A stretch of 64,000 nt of DNA, from NCBI GenBank assembly GCA_036345935.2, contig JADWOT020000003.1, positions 10,254,368-10,318,367 on the forward strand, given 5' to 3'. Position numbers and translations under genes: made by a program. Below the pieces are notes generated by a model. That model saw only the letters and a program-made list of their open reading frames with translations, had not been told where the DNA came from and did not search any database. Numbering within the stretch: the first letter of the stretch is position 1; every line of letters starts with the position of its first letter. The DNA comes from Taenia hydatigena. Its lineage: Eukaryota; Platyhelminthes; Cestoda; Cyclophyllidea; Taeniidae. Below, in pieces: positions 11,913-25,985 of this stretch.

Positions 11913-13440
11913 AATTTATTTGTACTGCTTCAATCAACTGAGTGGTCCATGAGAAGCGCCAATTGATGGGAATGAAACTACTTCCAAGTGTTGTGCCTGC
12001 TTCGTTTGTCATAGGACGAGATGACGCTCCCCAATGGCATTTTTGCCAACGAAGAAAGCAAATGAAGACGTAATCAATCACACAAAATGGCACGAGCTTA
12101 ACGATGGATGATGAAAATAGGATATAATCCTTAGTATAATCGCATAACCCATTAAGGTTTGTCAGATCCTACAGAGCAATTTCTATTGCTCAGAGATCTT
12201 GAAAATTTCCATTCCATCAGCTGCATTGGAGACGATTAGTTTAGGACGATTTGCATTCAGTAAAATGGTTAAGCGCAACACCTAAATACTTACCGCCATT
12301 GATTAGCTGAACAGTCATTCAATCAACGACCTTAGTGACCACTGAGTGTCAGCCCGACTGCCGCAACCACCACCACATCTATCGTTACTTGCAACATATC
12401 TGCTTCACCTGCCCAATTGCGGGTGACCCAACAATGCAACGACTCAAAGCATTGCACGCATTACCGCAGATCGCAGCCAATTTGTTTGAAGGAGAGTGCG
12501 TTCAATCAAGGCCGCCCTTTACTTGCACGCGTCAATGCTAAAGAATTCACTGTCGAACTACTTCAAAATCCCTACTGACCTTGGTATTGCACGCATCTCT
12601 CCAAAAAGCATCGTAAGAAGGCGTTCCAATTCACGACGACATGCTGCTTGAAGGCCGACAGGGCTGGTGGTCGTGGTTGGTGAACGCAAACCACGAACTC
12701 GATTCATCCCACTCCACAACTTCACAATGCAACTTGCCACCACGCATTTACTTTCGGAGTGAATATCTCGTGACGCAAGCACACGACATCACGCGCATTG
12801 TGACTCTGAACAATGCCAGTGAAAAAAGCAATGAAAGATGGATAAAAGATGTGTGATTGCAAAATCGGGTACTGATAGCACCTTTTCAATTACAATCGCG
12901 TTTGATGTTCGTCAGCAGTGCACAGTGACAAAACCGGTACTGCAAATACGCTAACGGAAAGACTGGATTTGGTTGAAACAAACGAAAATGAGGCAGTATA
13001 TGTAAAAATTGTGGAAATAGCCAAGTGGGTGCTGACATTGTGACAACGGGTAAGGAGGCACAGCGAACGTGGAATTCGTAGCTATCAAATTTATCGTAAG
13101 GAAAGCGACTGCGATTGGCATGATTAACAATGAACATAAGGCTTGGGGCGCGCTGAACCGTCTTTACTAACACTCTGGCATGCTTCTTGCCTTCCGAATC
13201 AAGCATATCCGAATAGAGAACAACTGATGCAATAATTCTTGCGACGCAGAAAACACATCCTCATTTTACTTGGCTTAAGCGAACACAACGATTCGTCCAA
13301 ATCCTCGAGGCGATCAGTAAATTGCATCAGAAGGTAGAAACATATCCATTCACATCGGAATCAGCCTCTCCACTTTCATATTTCGTCGCCACTCACTGCC
13401 ATCCGCTGTACTGGGGCTCACTTTATAATCGCGGTTCGGG
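11913..13440 (-). repeat. Repeat family R copy R2 (inverted relative to R1)
   Basis: This is the inverted partner of 505-1,960. On the minus strand the promoter block comes first (13,427-13,391), and the homology ends near 11,950 close to the edge of element A. R1 and R2 differ by many substitutions. In the 68-codon window at 12,335-12,541 about 24 bases differ, mostly changing amino acids in the antisense frame, so that frame is not under constraint. Confidence 0.7.
13391..13427 (-). promoter_or_regulatory. TATA box and ATG/splice-donor block of R2
   Basis: On the minus strand TATAAAG is at 13,427-13,421, ATG at 13,402-13,400, GCA next, and GTGAGT at 13,396-13,391. Spacing is identical to R1 (25 bp from TATA to ATG, 31 bp to the donor). 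Confidence 0.5.
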
Positions 13441-14660
13441 TACACCTCAAGGGAAGTCACAAGAGGAGTGAAAACATCGCTCCAGTGGCATTGTGTGTTC
13501 ATACAGTGGAGTCAGCTATGCCAACAACTCACTGTCGTTGCTCTGACTCCATTCCATCTCTTTGGCGCACCTTACCTCTTTATCCACCTAAGACTACTTT
13601 AATGCTTGTTCGTTTATGCCACAAACGTATGTCCTGGTGTCCTTATAACTGGATCTGACTGAACAGAGGTGAGAAGACGTCGCATTCGCAGTCTAAACTT
13701 GTGTGCAAAGGAGCGCAGAACATCAAGCAGGCGCATAGTGAAAGCACAATGAATAAAGGATCGACATGCTCCACAATTCTGGCCTCTCGATCTTAAAAGA
13801 AATACGTATTTCCTTGTAAAGTGGGTCAATTCCAAAAGACATGTACTTCAAATAGAAGTGAAGCAGTACAACTCTTGCATGCCTGCAGGTTGATTTAAGG
13901 CTGACAGACTCGCAGACGCAAACAAATCCCAAGTTCCAACAAAACCTCATTACTTGCATTAACTTATACACCCTCTCCTGTCTCAACCCTTTCTCTTGGC
14001 TTAGAAGTCCTGAGCGGAGGTACTAATCAGAAGTTCCTGGGAGGAGAGATGTGCTCTTCAACTAACTTACAAATAAAAGTTAATGGAGGTGTACCCGAAG
14101 AAGCGACATCCCTGTCGCTGTGTCTCCTAATGCCTGCTCAAACTTCTAGCTGAACGGGCCTCTAAATTCCGCTCAAGAGAGTTTATTTTATTGCCAACAA
14201 AGACTGTTCTTCTTGGCCCGGTGCAAAAGTTGACTTTTCAGCCGTTTCACTAAAGTGTGTTAGGAATGTATCGAAGCAGCAGTTGTCGACGACAATGTGG
14301 GAAGCTGAGTTGCAGTGCTCACTCCACTTGCCCACAATTTGCACGAACTAATTTTGTGTCCACAACCACTGCATCGATGCGTCACGCAAAGGCACGTAGA
14401 GATATCGGTGAGTGGAATCAAGCACTACTGTTAGTCCCTTCGTTGGACGGCGAAGAGGGTGTCTTTACTGCATAAGGAGACAGTGGCATTGTCTAAGGCT
14501 GTTCTTCGTTTTCATTGCAGCATGCGACAAAATGCCCAGCATCGTGATCAATATTTGATGAGCCGCCCTTTCCAGGGTATCCATTCTTGCCGTGTTCCAT
14601 AGAAAACTAATTGTGCTCTTGATGGTGTGCCAGTTGTAATGAGAAAAGTGGTCCGTAAGA
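13441..14660. repeat. R-family flanking blocks
   Basis: 13,441-13,840 matches 17,270-17,670 in the same orientation, including 'gtggagtcagctatgccaac' against 'gtgaagtcaactatgccaac'. 13,930-14,270 matches 19,530-19,850 ('caaaacctcatt' followed by 'cttggcttagaag' against 'cttgacttagcaa'). 14,400-14,660 matches 19,900-20,130 ('gttagtcccttc'; 'gtgctcttgatggtgtgcca' against 'gtgctcatgattgtgtgcca'). The blocks are old, with many indels, and no reading frame is conserved. Confidence 0.55.
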
Positions 14661-15735
14661 TGAAGGTCGCGCTTCCAATTAGACAAGTCGTGGCAGAAGC
14701 AGGCGATAGTGTAGAGTGGGCAGCATTCTTTGGCAAAATTGAACACTATGCAAAAAGATTAAAGGGTGCATATAATTACTCGCCATCTGACCCGAAAAGA
14801 AGTTTGTTATTCAGTTCTCCTCTAATTTTGGTCACTTCACCGTGTCGTTCCACTTGCCGTGGAATACGGGGCACTTGAGCTTTTGTCTGAACGTGCCTCA
14901 AGAAATTCTGATAGATTCACGCTGTCACCTGAGATGTCACCATTTCTCCCACACTTCACAAGTATACGACGCCTAGGTAAGCAAGAGACACGGGATTCCT
15001 TGCATCTAATAGACACTTCGAGGTGAAATATGTGAGAAGATCTTAATCCTTAGGTAAACACATAAATGTTTCCACTGAATTCAGGTAAAATGTTAGGGAT
15101 ATGGGTCTTTGTATAGTAAGAAGGCGTCTAATTGAACCGACATGCAGCTTTTCCACAACCGCATTCATAAGCTGCGTTGAATGGCCTGCTTGACTGCCTA
15201 CACGCACCCTCACCCACTTGCATTGGTGGTGATTCTGACTTGTCTAAGTCTACGTATTGTTATCTCTTACACTAACCGAAGTCCAATGTACTTACGAGGA
15301 GATTTATATTGTTAGAGCGACGTCCTGTGCAAAGAACCTCAAAGTTGTAGATAAACTGCTACGAGAAGCATCTGCATCATGTCGAATCTGTGATTTGCGA
15401 AGCAAAATTTGATGTCATCTTCTGCCACTAAGAAGTAAATTTGTCAAATTGAAGAGTTCAGAACTGAATAGCTTTGCTATCAAATGGACTCAGTGATGGA
15501 AGTCAATTTAGTCCTGTCCTGTTAGCATCCACTAAAGCATAGGATTTGGGCAGAATCATTCAGAGAGGTAAAATCGCATCAGGGGCATTGAGTAGTGGCT
15601 GGCAGTGAGATGCACACAAAATCAAACGGCTACCTCATAAGGAAAGGGAACAGAACTTGTGGCGAAGTCAGTTAGCTTAGCATCATCATGATTGTAAGTC
15701 AACATGTGTCTTCCTAAATGCAGAGATAGCAAAAG
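14661..15735. other. No gene recognised
   Basis: No recognisable coding piece, RNA gene or repeat copy was found in this interval. Confidence 0.4.
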
Positions 15736-16060
15736 ATGAGCGATTGGAAGGAGGAGGGTGAGTGGCTCTTGGGTGCGTATGCGTGCAGACGTCTGTCACG
15801 TGGTAATGTTCTCGTCACTGCACTGCAATTTGACGGTTCTCAGTCGAATTGCTTTTGCTCACGCCAGAAACAATCTCTAATTGCCACTGCTTCCTGTGTA
15901 ATTAATGACAAAACCGTGGGAAGATTGATAGTTTAGTGAGGAACAAACGAATGAATTTGCAGAATGTTTGGTGAACTATAAACTTAGTTTGTCTGAAAAA
16001 GAGTAACATGCGCGCAAGTATTTTGGCTTTGGCAGTAGGTTGCTTATAGTGGCTGCGTCA
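15736..16060 (+). repeat. R-array block matching 19,180-19,510
   Basis: This block and 19,180-19,510 share 'gaatgaatttgcagaatgtt' with the following 'tggtgaacta' and a run of weaker matches on both sides. The 66-codon frame at 15,736 is not open in the partner, so I do not call a gene. Confidence 0.55.
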
Positions 16061-16499
16061 CGGGTAAAAGGTAGCAACTAACAAAACGATGATCCTGTAG
16101 AGCATTTCACTGAACTATCCTGAGTCCTGTCGGATGGCATGGTCATCAGTGTTGTCGCTGCTTCGAGTGAACCTCCCCCTTACTGACACTTCGGCTTAGG
16201 GATTTGAAACCGAAGGAAATGGCTGTATGACACGCAGCTAAACTGTGAGTGAGTGTGTTGTAGAAGAATTTGTTGCATTCCACTTCACTAAAATAGACAA
16301 CTTTGCTTGCTGTTTTACATACCATTTAGGATAAAAAGGTCCTACATTTGCTTAGTTGTGATCTGAAAATCTCCAGCCTCAAGCAAGTTGTATTAGCTTC
16401 ACTCTGCCAACTCAGGAGTCATCATCTTTTTCAAAGCTTTTGCAGAATCATACAACGTTTTAATGAGCAAGAAATGAGAAGATTTGGTAAGTATTGTGT

Positions 16500-17670
16500 T
16501 GATGGTTGAGAGCCAAGCATCAAAAACTCGATTCTTCTTACTCCACAAGTCCATAGTTGCATTTGCTGCCACGCATTCAGTGTCGGTTTAAACAGCTAGT
16601 GCCATGAGCGCAAGCTTTCGTGGAAATGGCGGTAAAGACGAATAGATAGGATGTGCCATCGCAGCTTCGGGTACAGATTACAGCCTTGAATTGCAGTCGC
16701 GATTTATATCCGTCAGCCGAGGAGCAGTGACACGAAACCTACACTGTGTTTGAACTGACAAATAGACTAGATTCAGTTGGTAACAACGGAAACGAGGCTT
16801 TCAGTGTAAACCCACAGAAATGATCAAGTGGTTACCGAACTTAAAGCGACAAAAATTGGACACGGTGACTGTGAGCCTTTGATGATCCCTTTTGTCGTGG
16901 GAAAGAAGAGCGAGATAGGCGTAAACGACTGTGGACACAACACCTTGCTCATGTCTCCTACATGGCAATGCAAATTACAGAGCGTGTCGCCGAGCCAACA
17001 CAACCTTGCATACAAACGCTGCTAACTTCACTCATTACTACACTACATCAGGACCGGCATATCATTCACCTCCACTCACATTCTGGCACACAATCTGTTT
17101 TTCGAATTAAGCACATCAGAATAGAGTGCTACTGACACATTGACTGTGACCCAAGAAGCAACTCCCCATTTCCACCCAACCTATTTGTCCCATACCTCCA
17201 AACGCTGCACTAGCTTGTCCTCTCTCACCGCTCGTTCGATGTGCTCATGCCAACTTTATAATCTCGATTCGAGGACACTTCAACAGGAATCACGAGACGG
17301 ATGAAAGCATCGCACCAGCGACGATGTGAGTTCATGCAGTGAAGTCAACTATGCCAACACCTGACAGTCCTCGCTCCAACTCCATTTCTTTCCTTTAAGC
17401 TGCCTTCGCGACTGTCTCTTCATGCCACACAGTGCACAATCCGGTGTCCTCACCATTGGAACGTACAATTTAGAAGTGGTTTTGCTGAGTGGAGAGAGGA
17501 ATACGCTCTCTTTGCGATCTTCAAGTGTGTGCAAAAAACGCAATACATCAAGATGGCACAGAGTGGAAGCACAATAAAAGGAGAGATCTCCATGCCCCTT
17601 TACTTCACCTAGATGGATGAAACTCTGGCGGATAAGGGCACTAGAGCGTCGGAAATTTTTTCCTACCATT
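16500..17670 (-). repeat. Repeat family R copy R3
   Basis: 16,500-17,280 matches 12,680-13,440 in the same orientation, including 'tagactagattcagttgg' against 'aagactggatttggttga' and the TATA block near 17,255-17,275 (minus-strand 'gattataaagttgg'). The donor motif seen in R1 and R2 is only partly kept. 17,281-17,670 continues with the same flank as 13,441-13,840. Frames at 16,824-17,025 are open on both strands and are not supported. Confidence 0.55.
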
Positions 17671-18769
17671 CATCACTTAGAACGATCATGACTTTTATGG
17701 TCTACTTCATTCTAATGTACATTCAGCGACAGAGCCGCCTTGCCTTTGGGCGCTGCTTCAGACACTCAAAAGACTGGTTAGGTCAAATCCGGTCACTTCC
17801 ATTGATGGTGTAGCTAGAAATACTGACCCTCATTGTATACGTTAAACTCACTTTCTATTGCTCACGTCAAAAGTGGCTTAGTAGGTCAAAGTCAATCCGC
17901 AAATACTTTGCAAACTGACATTCATATTGAGGAATACCAATTTTGCCGTAAAATGGCATAACTTGCAATTGCTTTAAGATGCTGTGGTCTGAAGAATCGT
18001 GGGAATTACAGGTGATGTGAGTCCTGAGCAGAAGGCACCAAAACTCGTTGTTGAATGACATTAACTTTTTAATTCGTCAACTAAAATATTCGATTGTTTT
18101 ACATCTTGCAGAAAGATGTGTCTGAGTGAAGGAAGTGAAGATAGAATTTGGATGGGGGCTCTTCGCTTCCGAAATGGAACTTAGCTCTTGAGTAAATGCA
18201 CTAAGAAGTGGGACATCAGACCGAAGTAGATTGCAGCCACAGTTGTCCAGCTCTTGGTGCCTGCGCCTGGAGTGAATGAATAGACGGTTTGTACTCAGTC
18301 ACTCAGGAATGAGTTAGGCCTGCCTGCAGTTGGGCGACAAGTCATGTTTGGAGTCGTTCAGCAAGCATTAACAAGGTGGCTTATAAATAAGAAAAGAAAT
18401 AATCGGACTTACGAAATTAAGGCCGAAAAGCACATGACAGTCTCTTTAAGCATGCCTAAATCGCAAATTCCGCCGTCAAGTCATCGTGTCCTTCCTAAGT
18501 TTCGGTCAAAATTAACTTCAGATCTAGTTGGTACAGCAAAGCTACAGGTAAAATTGCATGCAAAGAACATGCTAACTGTTTCCACAGCACCGTGTCGCAA
18601 TGTTTCTTATCCGTGCCAGAGAAAGCACCAAAATTATGAATGAGCGTGTGACGTGTTCCTCCGACGTCAGGGTGCTTTGCCATGTTGTATCAATTGTAAT
18701 ACGGTACATGACAGATTGCGAAAACCCTTCTCGTGCTGTCTTGAGGCCAACAGGGCCAAAAATATTGGT
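17671..18769. other. No gene recognised
   Basis: Short frames only (for example 18,344-18,643). I found no second copy, splice context or domain. Confidence 0.4.
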
Positions 18770-20130
18770 TGATGAAAGTGGTTTCTCTTATTTCACAACG
18801 CCAATGTTGGACTTAATACCACATATTTACTACCGGTGTGAATAACTCGTGACGCAGGCACATAAAAGGGCGCATCTTCTCAGTAAAATAGTTACACTGC
18901 AGTTTGTCACAAAAGAGGTGCAAGGATGAATAGGAAGAGTGCGGTCGCAACGTCGGGAACTGATGGGTTCCTATTTAATACAATTGCGTTTCATATACGT
19001 CAGCTGGGTGGCAGTACAAGAAACCTGTGTGCCGGCAAGCTGACGAATAAACTAGATTTGATGAGAAAAATGCAAATGAGACTTTGAAGGTGGAACCAAG
19101 GAAATCACCAAGTGGATGCTGGCATTTTGACAACTGGATGTTGTGGAAAAACAACCGAATTGGTATGTATTGCTAACCGTAAAGACAGCGAAAGATCAGC
19201 GGTTGGAAGCAGGAGTGTGAGCAGTTCTTGTGTGAGTATGCGTGGAGAGGATCATCACGTGGAAAAGTTTTCCTCATGGCCATGAAATTTGATGGTTGCC
19301 GGTCTAGTGGCTTCGCCTACACAAGCAACAATCTCAAGTTCACAAACCTCTCTTCTCAGTTAATTACAAAATCACGAAGAAGGTTGGTAATTTATTGAGA
19401 ACTTGAAGAATGAATTTGCAGAATGTTTGGTGAACTACTGCTTTAGATGGCTCAAAATGAGTAAAATGTGCGCAAGCATTGTGGATTTGGCATTGGGATG
19501 GACATGACTCCCTAATCTTAACAAAACCTCATTTATTGCATTATTTATGTTCCTCTTTTCTCTCTTATCACATTTTCTTGACTTAGCAACCGCCCGTCGA
19601 AGTATTAATGAGAAGTCCCTGAGAACAGAGTTACGTGCTCCAAATTAATAAATGAAAGGCAGTTGAAGGAGGTTCGCTCGAAGCAGCGGCAACTCTCATC
19701 GCCGTGCCTCGTATTGCCTACTCAAGCTGCCGGCTGGAAGGGCCTCCGCGTAAGACTCAAGATGGTTGATTCAATTGGCAACACGTACCATTCCTCTTGA
19801 CTTGGTGCAAAAGTCGGCATTTTAGTGAATCGCTTGATGACAATCATTCGCTTAAAGAAATTAGAAATTTAAAAGACAAAAATGCTCCTCCGCCTTGAGT
19901 GAAATTACAAGGACTTCTGTTAGTCCCTTCTATGAACGGCATAAGAGGTCTCTTCATTCCATAAAAAAACACTGGCCTTTTTCTGGAGCTTTTTCTTCTT
20001 TTAGGTGAACTATGAGGCGAAACTTTTGACATTACGTTTAGCATTGGATAAGCCGTCCTTTCTGGGTAACAATTTTGCCACATTCCGTTGAATGCTGATT
20101 GTGCTCATGATTGTGTGCCACTCGTAATGA
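18770..20130 (-). repeat. R-array copy R4 with flank blocks
   Basis: 18,770-19,140 matches 12,720-13,040 and 16,540-16,860 ('gaataactcgtgacgcaggc' against 'gaatatctcgtgacgcaagc'). 19,180-19,510 matches 15,736-16,060. 19,530-20,130 matches 13,930-14,660. The block order differs from the other copies, so the array has been rearranged. Confidence 0.55.
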
Positions 20131-20159
20131 GGCAAAACCCTCACTCATCTCGTAACTTC

Positions 20160-21200
20160 CGTTGCGGTGTGCTCAAACCGAGACTATAAAATGGAACCGA
20201 ACACAGCGACCGCCAGCCAGATGAGACGAATGCATAAAGTAAAGAATCCGATCCCGATGTTGATGAGTATGTTCGAACGTTGTAATGTCATCTTTCTGAA
20301 TGCTTCGAGACATCGGACAAATTATTTCGAGCACCTGAATCAAGTGGAAATGGAGATTTGCTTCTTGAGTCAGAATTAATACGCCAGATGGTCTCCACCC
20401 TGACACGCTTGATTCCAAATACCGGATGTATGCCAGAATGTCAACTAAGATGGATGATACTCCGCTCATGATGCAGTGCGTTATTCGGACAAGTCAAAAT
20501 CGTTTGCATGCAATGCTTTTATCATTTGGCGACATGCATTGGAACTTGTGCTGATCTTATATCCACAACCGATCATGCCGATTCAGGTCGTCCAATTATT
20601 CGACGAAGTAGCTCGTAAAGAATCCACGTTTACTATGTCCAATTTCCTGTTGTCACAACCCCAGTATCCAACTAATCATTTCTCTGTCTTTTACATTTAA
20701 AGTTTCATTTTCGTTTTGTGCAGCGTAATCCAGTCTGTTTGTCAGCTCCTTGGCGGTGCATGCTTGATGTCACTGTTTCTGACTTTACGGTCGCACATCT
20801 TTCATTCAACCTAACCGCCTTTTCCTATAAAGACCGCGATGGAATTGTATAAATCTCAGTGGACCTGATGTTATATTCTCATGCTACAAGCTATTCACAC
20901 TGGCAGTGAATGCGCGGCAGCAGGTCAAACTGTGGAGTTGTGGGATGGGAGGCATCGAGTTCCTGGTGCGAGATCATCAACCCACATCACCAGACCTGTC
21001 GGTCTCTAGGACAGCATGTCTTTTCGGATGGAAACGCCTGCTCGTCTTACTGCCATCACAGGTGTCACCAATAGCGAAGGTCAACGAGAAGTTTGTAGGA
21101 GTTTAACATCGTCTTTTTGACATTGACGCAAACAAGTCGAGAGTAAGTTAAAAGGAATTCGTCCTTCTGAAATGGAAATCGGTTGCTTCGTGAGGACACA
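20160..21200 (+). repeat. Repeat family R copy R5
   Basis: This matches R1 (505-1,420) in the same orientation. It has a TATA box at about 20,186 ('gactataaaatgg'), the segment at about 20,840-20,930 ('agctattcacactggcagtg' against 'agttattcactccgagagta'), and the block near 21,110 ('cattgacgcaaacaagtc' against 'cattgacgcgtacaagtg'). The donor motif is lost here. Frames at 20,167-20,700 are not shared with R1. Confidence 0.55.
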
Positions 21201-24200
21201 GGTCTAAGTCGGTGTGATCGTATAAGACGGGTGGGAGGAATCAAAGAGATGGGGATTCAGGCCGTTCACCCGAAATGTTGCTCAAGAAGAGTGCCATAGA
21301 TGCACAACGCCTTTGAAGCAGACATCTGAGCCTAGATGCACCTCTCGTATTGCGCCGTCGACGTAGACGGCATAGCTTCTTTTCCTCCACCCCCTTCATC
21401 TCTTTGCCCACCTGTGACATTTCATTTTTAACTCCTTCTTTGCAGCCCTACCGACCGATGCCACGGATATCATAACAGCCTTTTATCGTCAAAATGCTCA
21501 GCACCACCTTCTCCATACCTATTTACTTGCAACCTTTTCCCCACCATCACATGCAAAGTTTGCATCGCAATTGGCGTAGGCGTCAGTCAACTACAGCTAC
21601 CACAGTTGGACGCAGTGGTAGCCTGTACCATTATTCAGCTGTGCGCCAGTGGCACCTTTGCATCAGCTGGTCACCGCTTTCCTCCAATTGGTGCAGACCT
21701 TCCTTATATCTTACTTCCAACTTTCATTGCAACTCAATAGGCCATGTCTCCTTGAATTAAGACAGTAAAGTAGGGAAAGAGCTTTCTGCTGTTAGCGCAT
21801 GTGCGACCGACCCGTTTATCGCTCTAACCTCTCGGTCTCAGTTTCATAGGCAAACATTATATGAGTTTGGATCACATTAATTCACATTTACCTGTCTTCT
21901 AACATTTAATTAGATTTAGCTATGCGGATTTAAATGTAATGATTGCAAGTCACTGATGTGTAGCCTTCACTTGTGTGTGGGCGTCAATCAACAGTTTTAC
22001 CAAAGCATGCCTTCATTGGCATCATGGATAGCGTAAAAGCAGTTTTGTTGCCATTCAAGGGAAGAGCGATAGCTTTGTTCAAGCATTCACTTCTTTTTAT
22101 TTGTGCACGTTAATCTTGACTTTATTAAGCAGGGACATTTTCCCCTAAAATTATTATTTTGATCCGTATCATACAGTGATACAATGCTTAAGATAAGCGC
22201 GAAGCACCATATTAATGGTGCTCACCGAGTCCATGCAGACCCTAACATCTCGTTGCAGATATCCAGGTTACCCAGTAGCATTTAAAACAATAGAGGCAGC
22301 AGGGAGCTAGCTAGCCTTGAAGCGTTTGTCAGGCTGCCAAGGACGTAAATGTGGCACATGACAACCGTTGCAACGGAATCATCTTTGTCATCGGATCGTA
22401 CACTTCACCATATGCAGCGACCAGTTTAACATCAGCTTTCCACGTATACCGAAAAGTCCTTTTCACGCAGTTGCGTCACTTCGTAAGAAGTGCTTCAGTA
22501 ACGTGCCTTTGAACGCAGCTTACTTCGTCATTTGATTACTGATGACAGATGAGTTTACTGGTAACAGCTCACCCTCCTCCACGAGCACCAATTAGTCACA
22601 CTTAGTGATCACGCATGGCCGTAATGATGTAGTTGCCCTTTTAACTCACATTTCCATCTCTCCATTCATCTATGCATAAACTCGCCACAACTTAAGTGAA
22701 TAGCACAGGATAACATTCGAAGACATTAATCAAATGGAATGGCTTTTTCTTCCTAACAATATGCACATTTTGTGGCCTGTGTGCCGCAGTCTAGCTGATC
22801 GAAAAATATTTAGGAACTGATTGGTATCAAAAGGAAAATTGTTGCTGCAAGCGCTATCGAAGCCTTTCCTTTTAACCTCTTCTCAATTAGTGCATTATGA
22901 ACATGCGGCTTCGTGCTAGCACGATGGAGAGGTAGAGACGCAGTAAAGGACTCCACATCCTTGCATGATTGTAAGATCGTGGATAGTGTGGTTATCCACA
23001 AGTTGTTACATCCAGTGAAAGGTATACATTCATCTCTCTGCACTGATGACAGTCACAAATCGTCTCTTTTCAAGGCGGTTATCTAATAGATGGTCTATTC
23101 TCCCAAAGAGAAATCAGTCCGATGGGTGTGCAGGCGGAACATGCGGGTGAGCTTTCTGACTTCAAACTACAGCTCCACTTTTACCGATGGAGAGGGACAA
23201 GAAATGACTGCACGGTTTAACCACGAATGCAACGATCGTAACAATCCGAAAGAGGTTGGTGGAGCTGAGGCAATGCAGATGATTAAGTTGCTGAAAATTG
23301 ATGCTCTTCTTTTGGTCGTGACGGTAACCCACCTTCGCCATTAGGCTGAGAAGAGAAAGAGAGATTAGCATAATGTCTGTCAGTGGGGGCTGACGTCGAT
23401 GCAACGGAATTTACAAGTATCAGCGATATTAAGGACCAACCGCGCCAAAAATGCGCACGACAATTAGGACATCCAGTGAATACAATTTATGAGGGCTCAT
23501 TTTACGTAAACACAAGTGCCGTGAATTGTTAAAAGTAGTTATAGCATTTGGCATTGCATGATGTCTGGTGCGATGCTGGTTAAACTGGTAGTGAAATGCT
23601 TCAATAGCAGGAAAGTTTTATTTTAAAAGTTGATTTAAATGGAACTAAAATATCCTGATTTGCTGAGAGTTTATAAAAAAAAGATCTGTTGCATATATTG
23701 GTTTGTGCAAGGACGTTGACCGCGCTTGAAGATAATGTGTATGCCGAGAGAGGTGTTGTGTTGAAAGTCAATTCACTAGAGCACAAGAATACGCATGATG
23801 ATTGCATAAGTGCTTTGAGGATCGTGCAGCAAAACCCACCATCCAATGTGATGTTGCAAAGCAAAAAATGCCGTAGAATTTCTTCCCTCCCTTCCCGTTC
23901 CATTCAACTACCCCACGTACAAGAAGCTTGAATTTTCCTGAGTATTTTTTGCTGCATTAGATGAGACAGTCAGTCAGTAGATAGCTTTATAGCAGGAGTT
24001 AGGAGATGAGCCAATCTGTGTCATCAGAATCGGTCTACGCCTCTAAACCATATTTTTCACCGTCAATTTCTGTGCTAGTTGACACCTGCGCGATTTGACT
24101 GCCAAGTAATCCTTTGATAAGCAATGCATTACGGATCTCCTATTTCCGTAAATAGTGACGGCTAACTTCGCTGCATATTGTGCCCTCGTGTGACTGCGAC

Positions 24201-25737
24201 ATTATCCTGCATAATAGTGATTTGACATTAAAAGAGCTGACATCAATTGCGGTAATGAAGCTAATTTGTAGGTAGTGCAAGCCAGGAGTGTAGCATAACT
24301 GGAATTCGACGCACGCTGTCTGGATTCACAATGAAGTCATAACCACTTGGCAATGCGGTCCCAGTTGGAGGCATGAGCCGCATCAAGAAGCCAACAAATA
24401 AAATGAATGCAAATGACTTGCTTAGGACATTTGCAAGTATTTTGGAGTGATTTTTTACCCCTGCATTTTCATATGTAGCATTTATTAAAATGGCTACCTC
24501 AGTGCGTTCATTACTGCCGTCAGATGTCTCTGCCTACTACCACGACTCATGCTTTATCCAAATCACTTCTTAAGCTTAACTTTGAGGCATACTTGGTTGT
24601 ATTATCAAAAATCTGCTGTTTACTCCAATAGTATTTCAACGTTTAAAATCTGGCATTCACCTTCCTGTTATTTTCCAAATTATTCGACGGTGTAAATGCG
24701 GAGCGTATTAGAAAACGCTGGTGGTTTAGGCACCACCGCTATTCGTAAGGAGAATGAGGAACAACTTTTCTTTAAATTACGTCTGCACTTGCCATTCTAG
24801 CGCCTTCTTTAATTATGAGCCGTGTGTATACGAATTGGCTTCTCTACGGGAATACTTAAGACTGCCGATGAGTGAGAGAAACGATAAAGATTTGACAGAT
24901 TAGCTTTAACCAAACTCCCCACATCGCAAGTCGTCCTGTCCCATTTTACACTGTTGGCAATGCTCAACCCTTCCTGGCGTCTTGAACAGCCCTAATTGCA
25001 AGGTGCTTAAGCTTGTGTTACTAAGGAAAGCGTTGTGAAGGCGAAAAGACAGAGGTGGCACGGAATCAAACCACGGAGAAGTTGCAATAAAGAGTGGCTT
25101 ATCGATAATAAGTGATTTGACACTTTGGTTTGCAGAACAATTTTTGTATTTAAAGTACATTGTGGCACAATAACACAAAACTGATTTCTCATGTGGGCCG
25201 AAATTAAGCATTAAATGCTAAAAGTAGCAGCAGCTTAAACAGGAGTTCGACCTAGATGCTTGGAAGAACAGCCTGTATACCGCCCAAAGGCACGAGTATC
25301 CCGGCGTTACGTAAGATGAAGGTGCAGAAGAATGCAGGAAGGGTCTCTTCAACTAATCTTTATTAGAGTTGAACATTAAGAATGTTGCCCCATAACTTGC
25401 TAGATTAACTTCATGAAGGCGTTTAATGTGATAAAATGGATCGCAAATGACGCCGATGTGACTGCGTCTAAAATCAGTACAGCAGCAGGAAGAGCGGTAT
25501 CTTGCTTCCTCACAAATTCATCTTAAGACAATCAGCGAGCCATGATGCCTCATTTCAAATTGTCCAACACAAATTCGCGTCTCGGACGTGATTACGTGGC
25601 TCATCTCTTCGGGGTGTGTGTCACCGATCTCATGTAGTCGCCGGCGTAACCTGTCATTTGTTTGCTACTGACATCATCACAGATGGTCAGAATCAATCAA
25701 TCAAATGCATGATTCCACTAAGAATCTAAGTCTGTTC
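21201..25737. other. No gene recognised; left flank of the large inverted repeat
   Basis: Short frames on both strands, without domains or second copies. 23,601-23,931 is open on both strands, the typical look of a chance frame. This interval is the unique sequence just outside the palindrome. Confidence 0.4.
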
Positions 25738-25985
25738 GTTTTGGTTGGATTTACCACTTCTTTCTGCATCAAATGCACTTACTTCATCCGCATGAGCACA
25801 TCCTTCTGTTCTATCAAAACACAAAATATATTTATTGAAATTCCTGCAGTTGAGCACATCTTCTGCCTCCCAGACCTCCTACATGCAACAAAAGCATGCT
25901 AAAGACACTTTTGCACTTTCACCGGGTTTCCGCTTCAATAGAGGTGAGTGTTTAGTGGACCAACAATTTAGGGCTTTCAAAATTC
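25738..25985 (+). pseudogene. Membrane-protein remnant, copy B (5' truncated)
   Basis: It begins at VLVGFTTSFCIKCTY, exactly where the arm begins, and continues through KTQNIFIEIPAVEHI to about 25,900. Compared with A and C it lacks the upstream exon, because the palindrome edge falls inside this gene. It is therefore a cut fragment. Confidence 0.45.
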
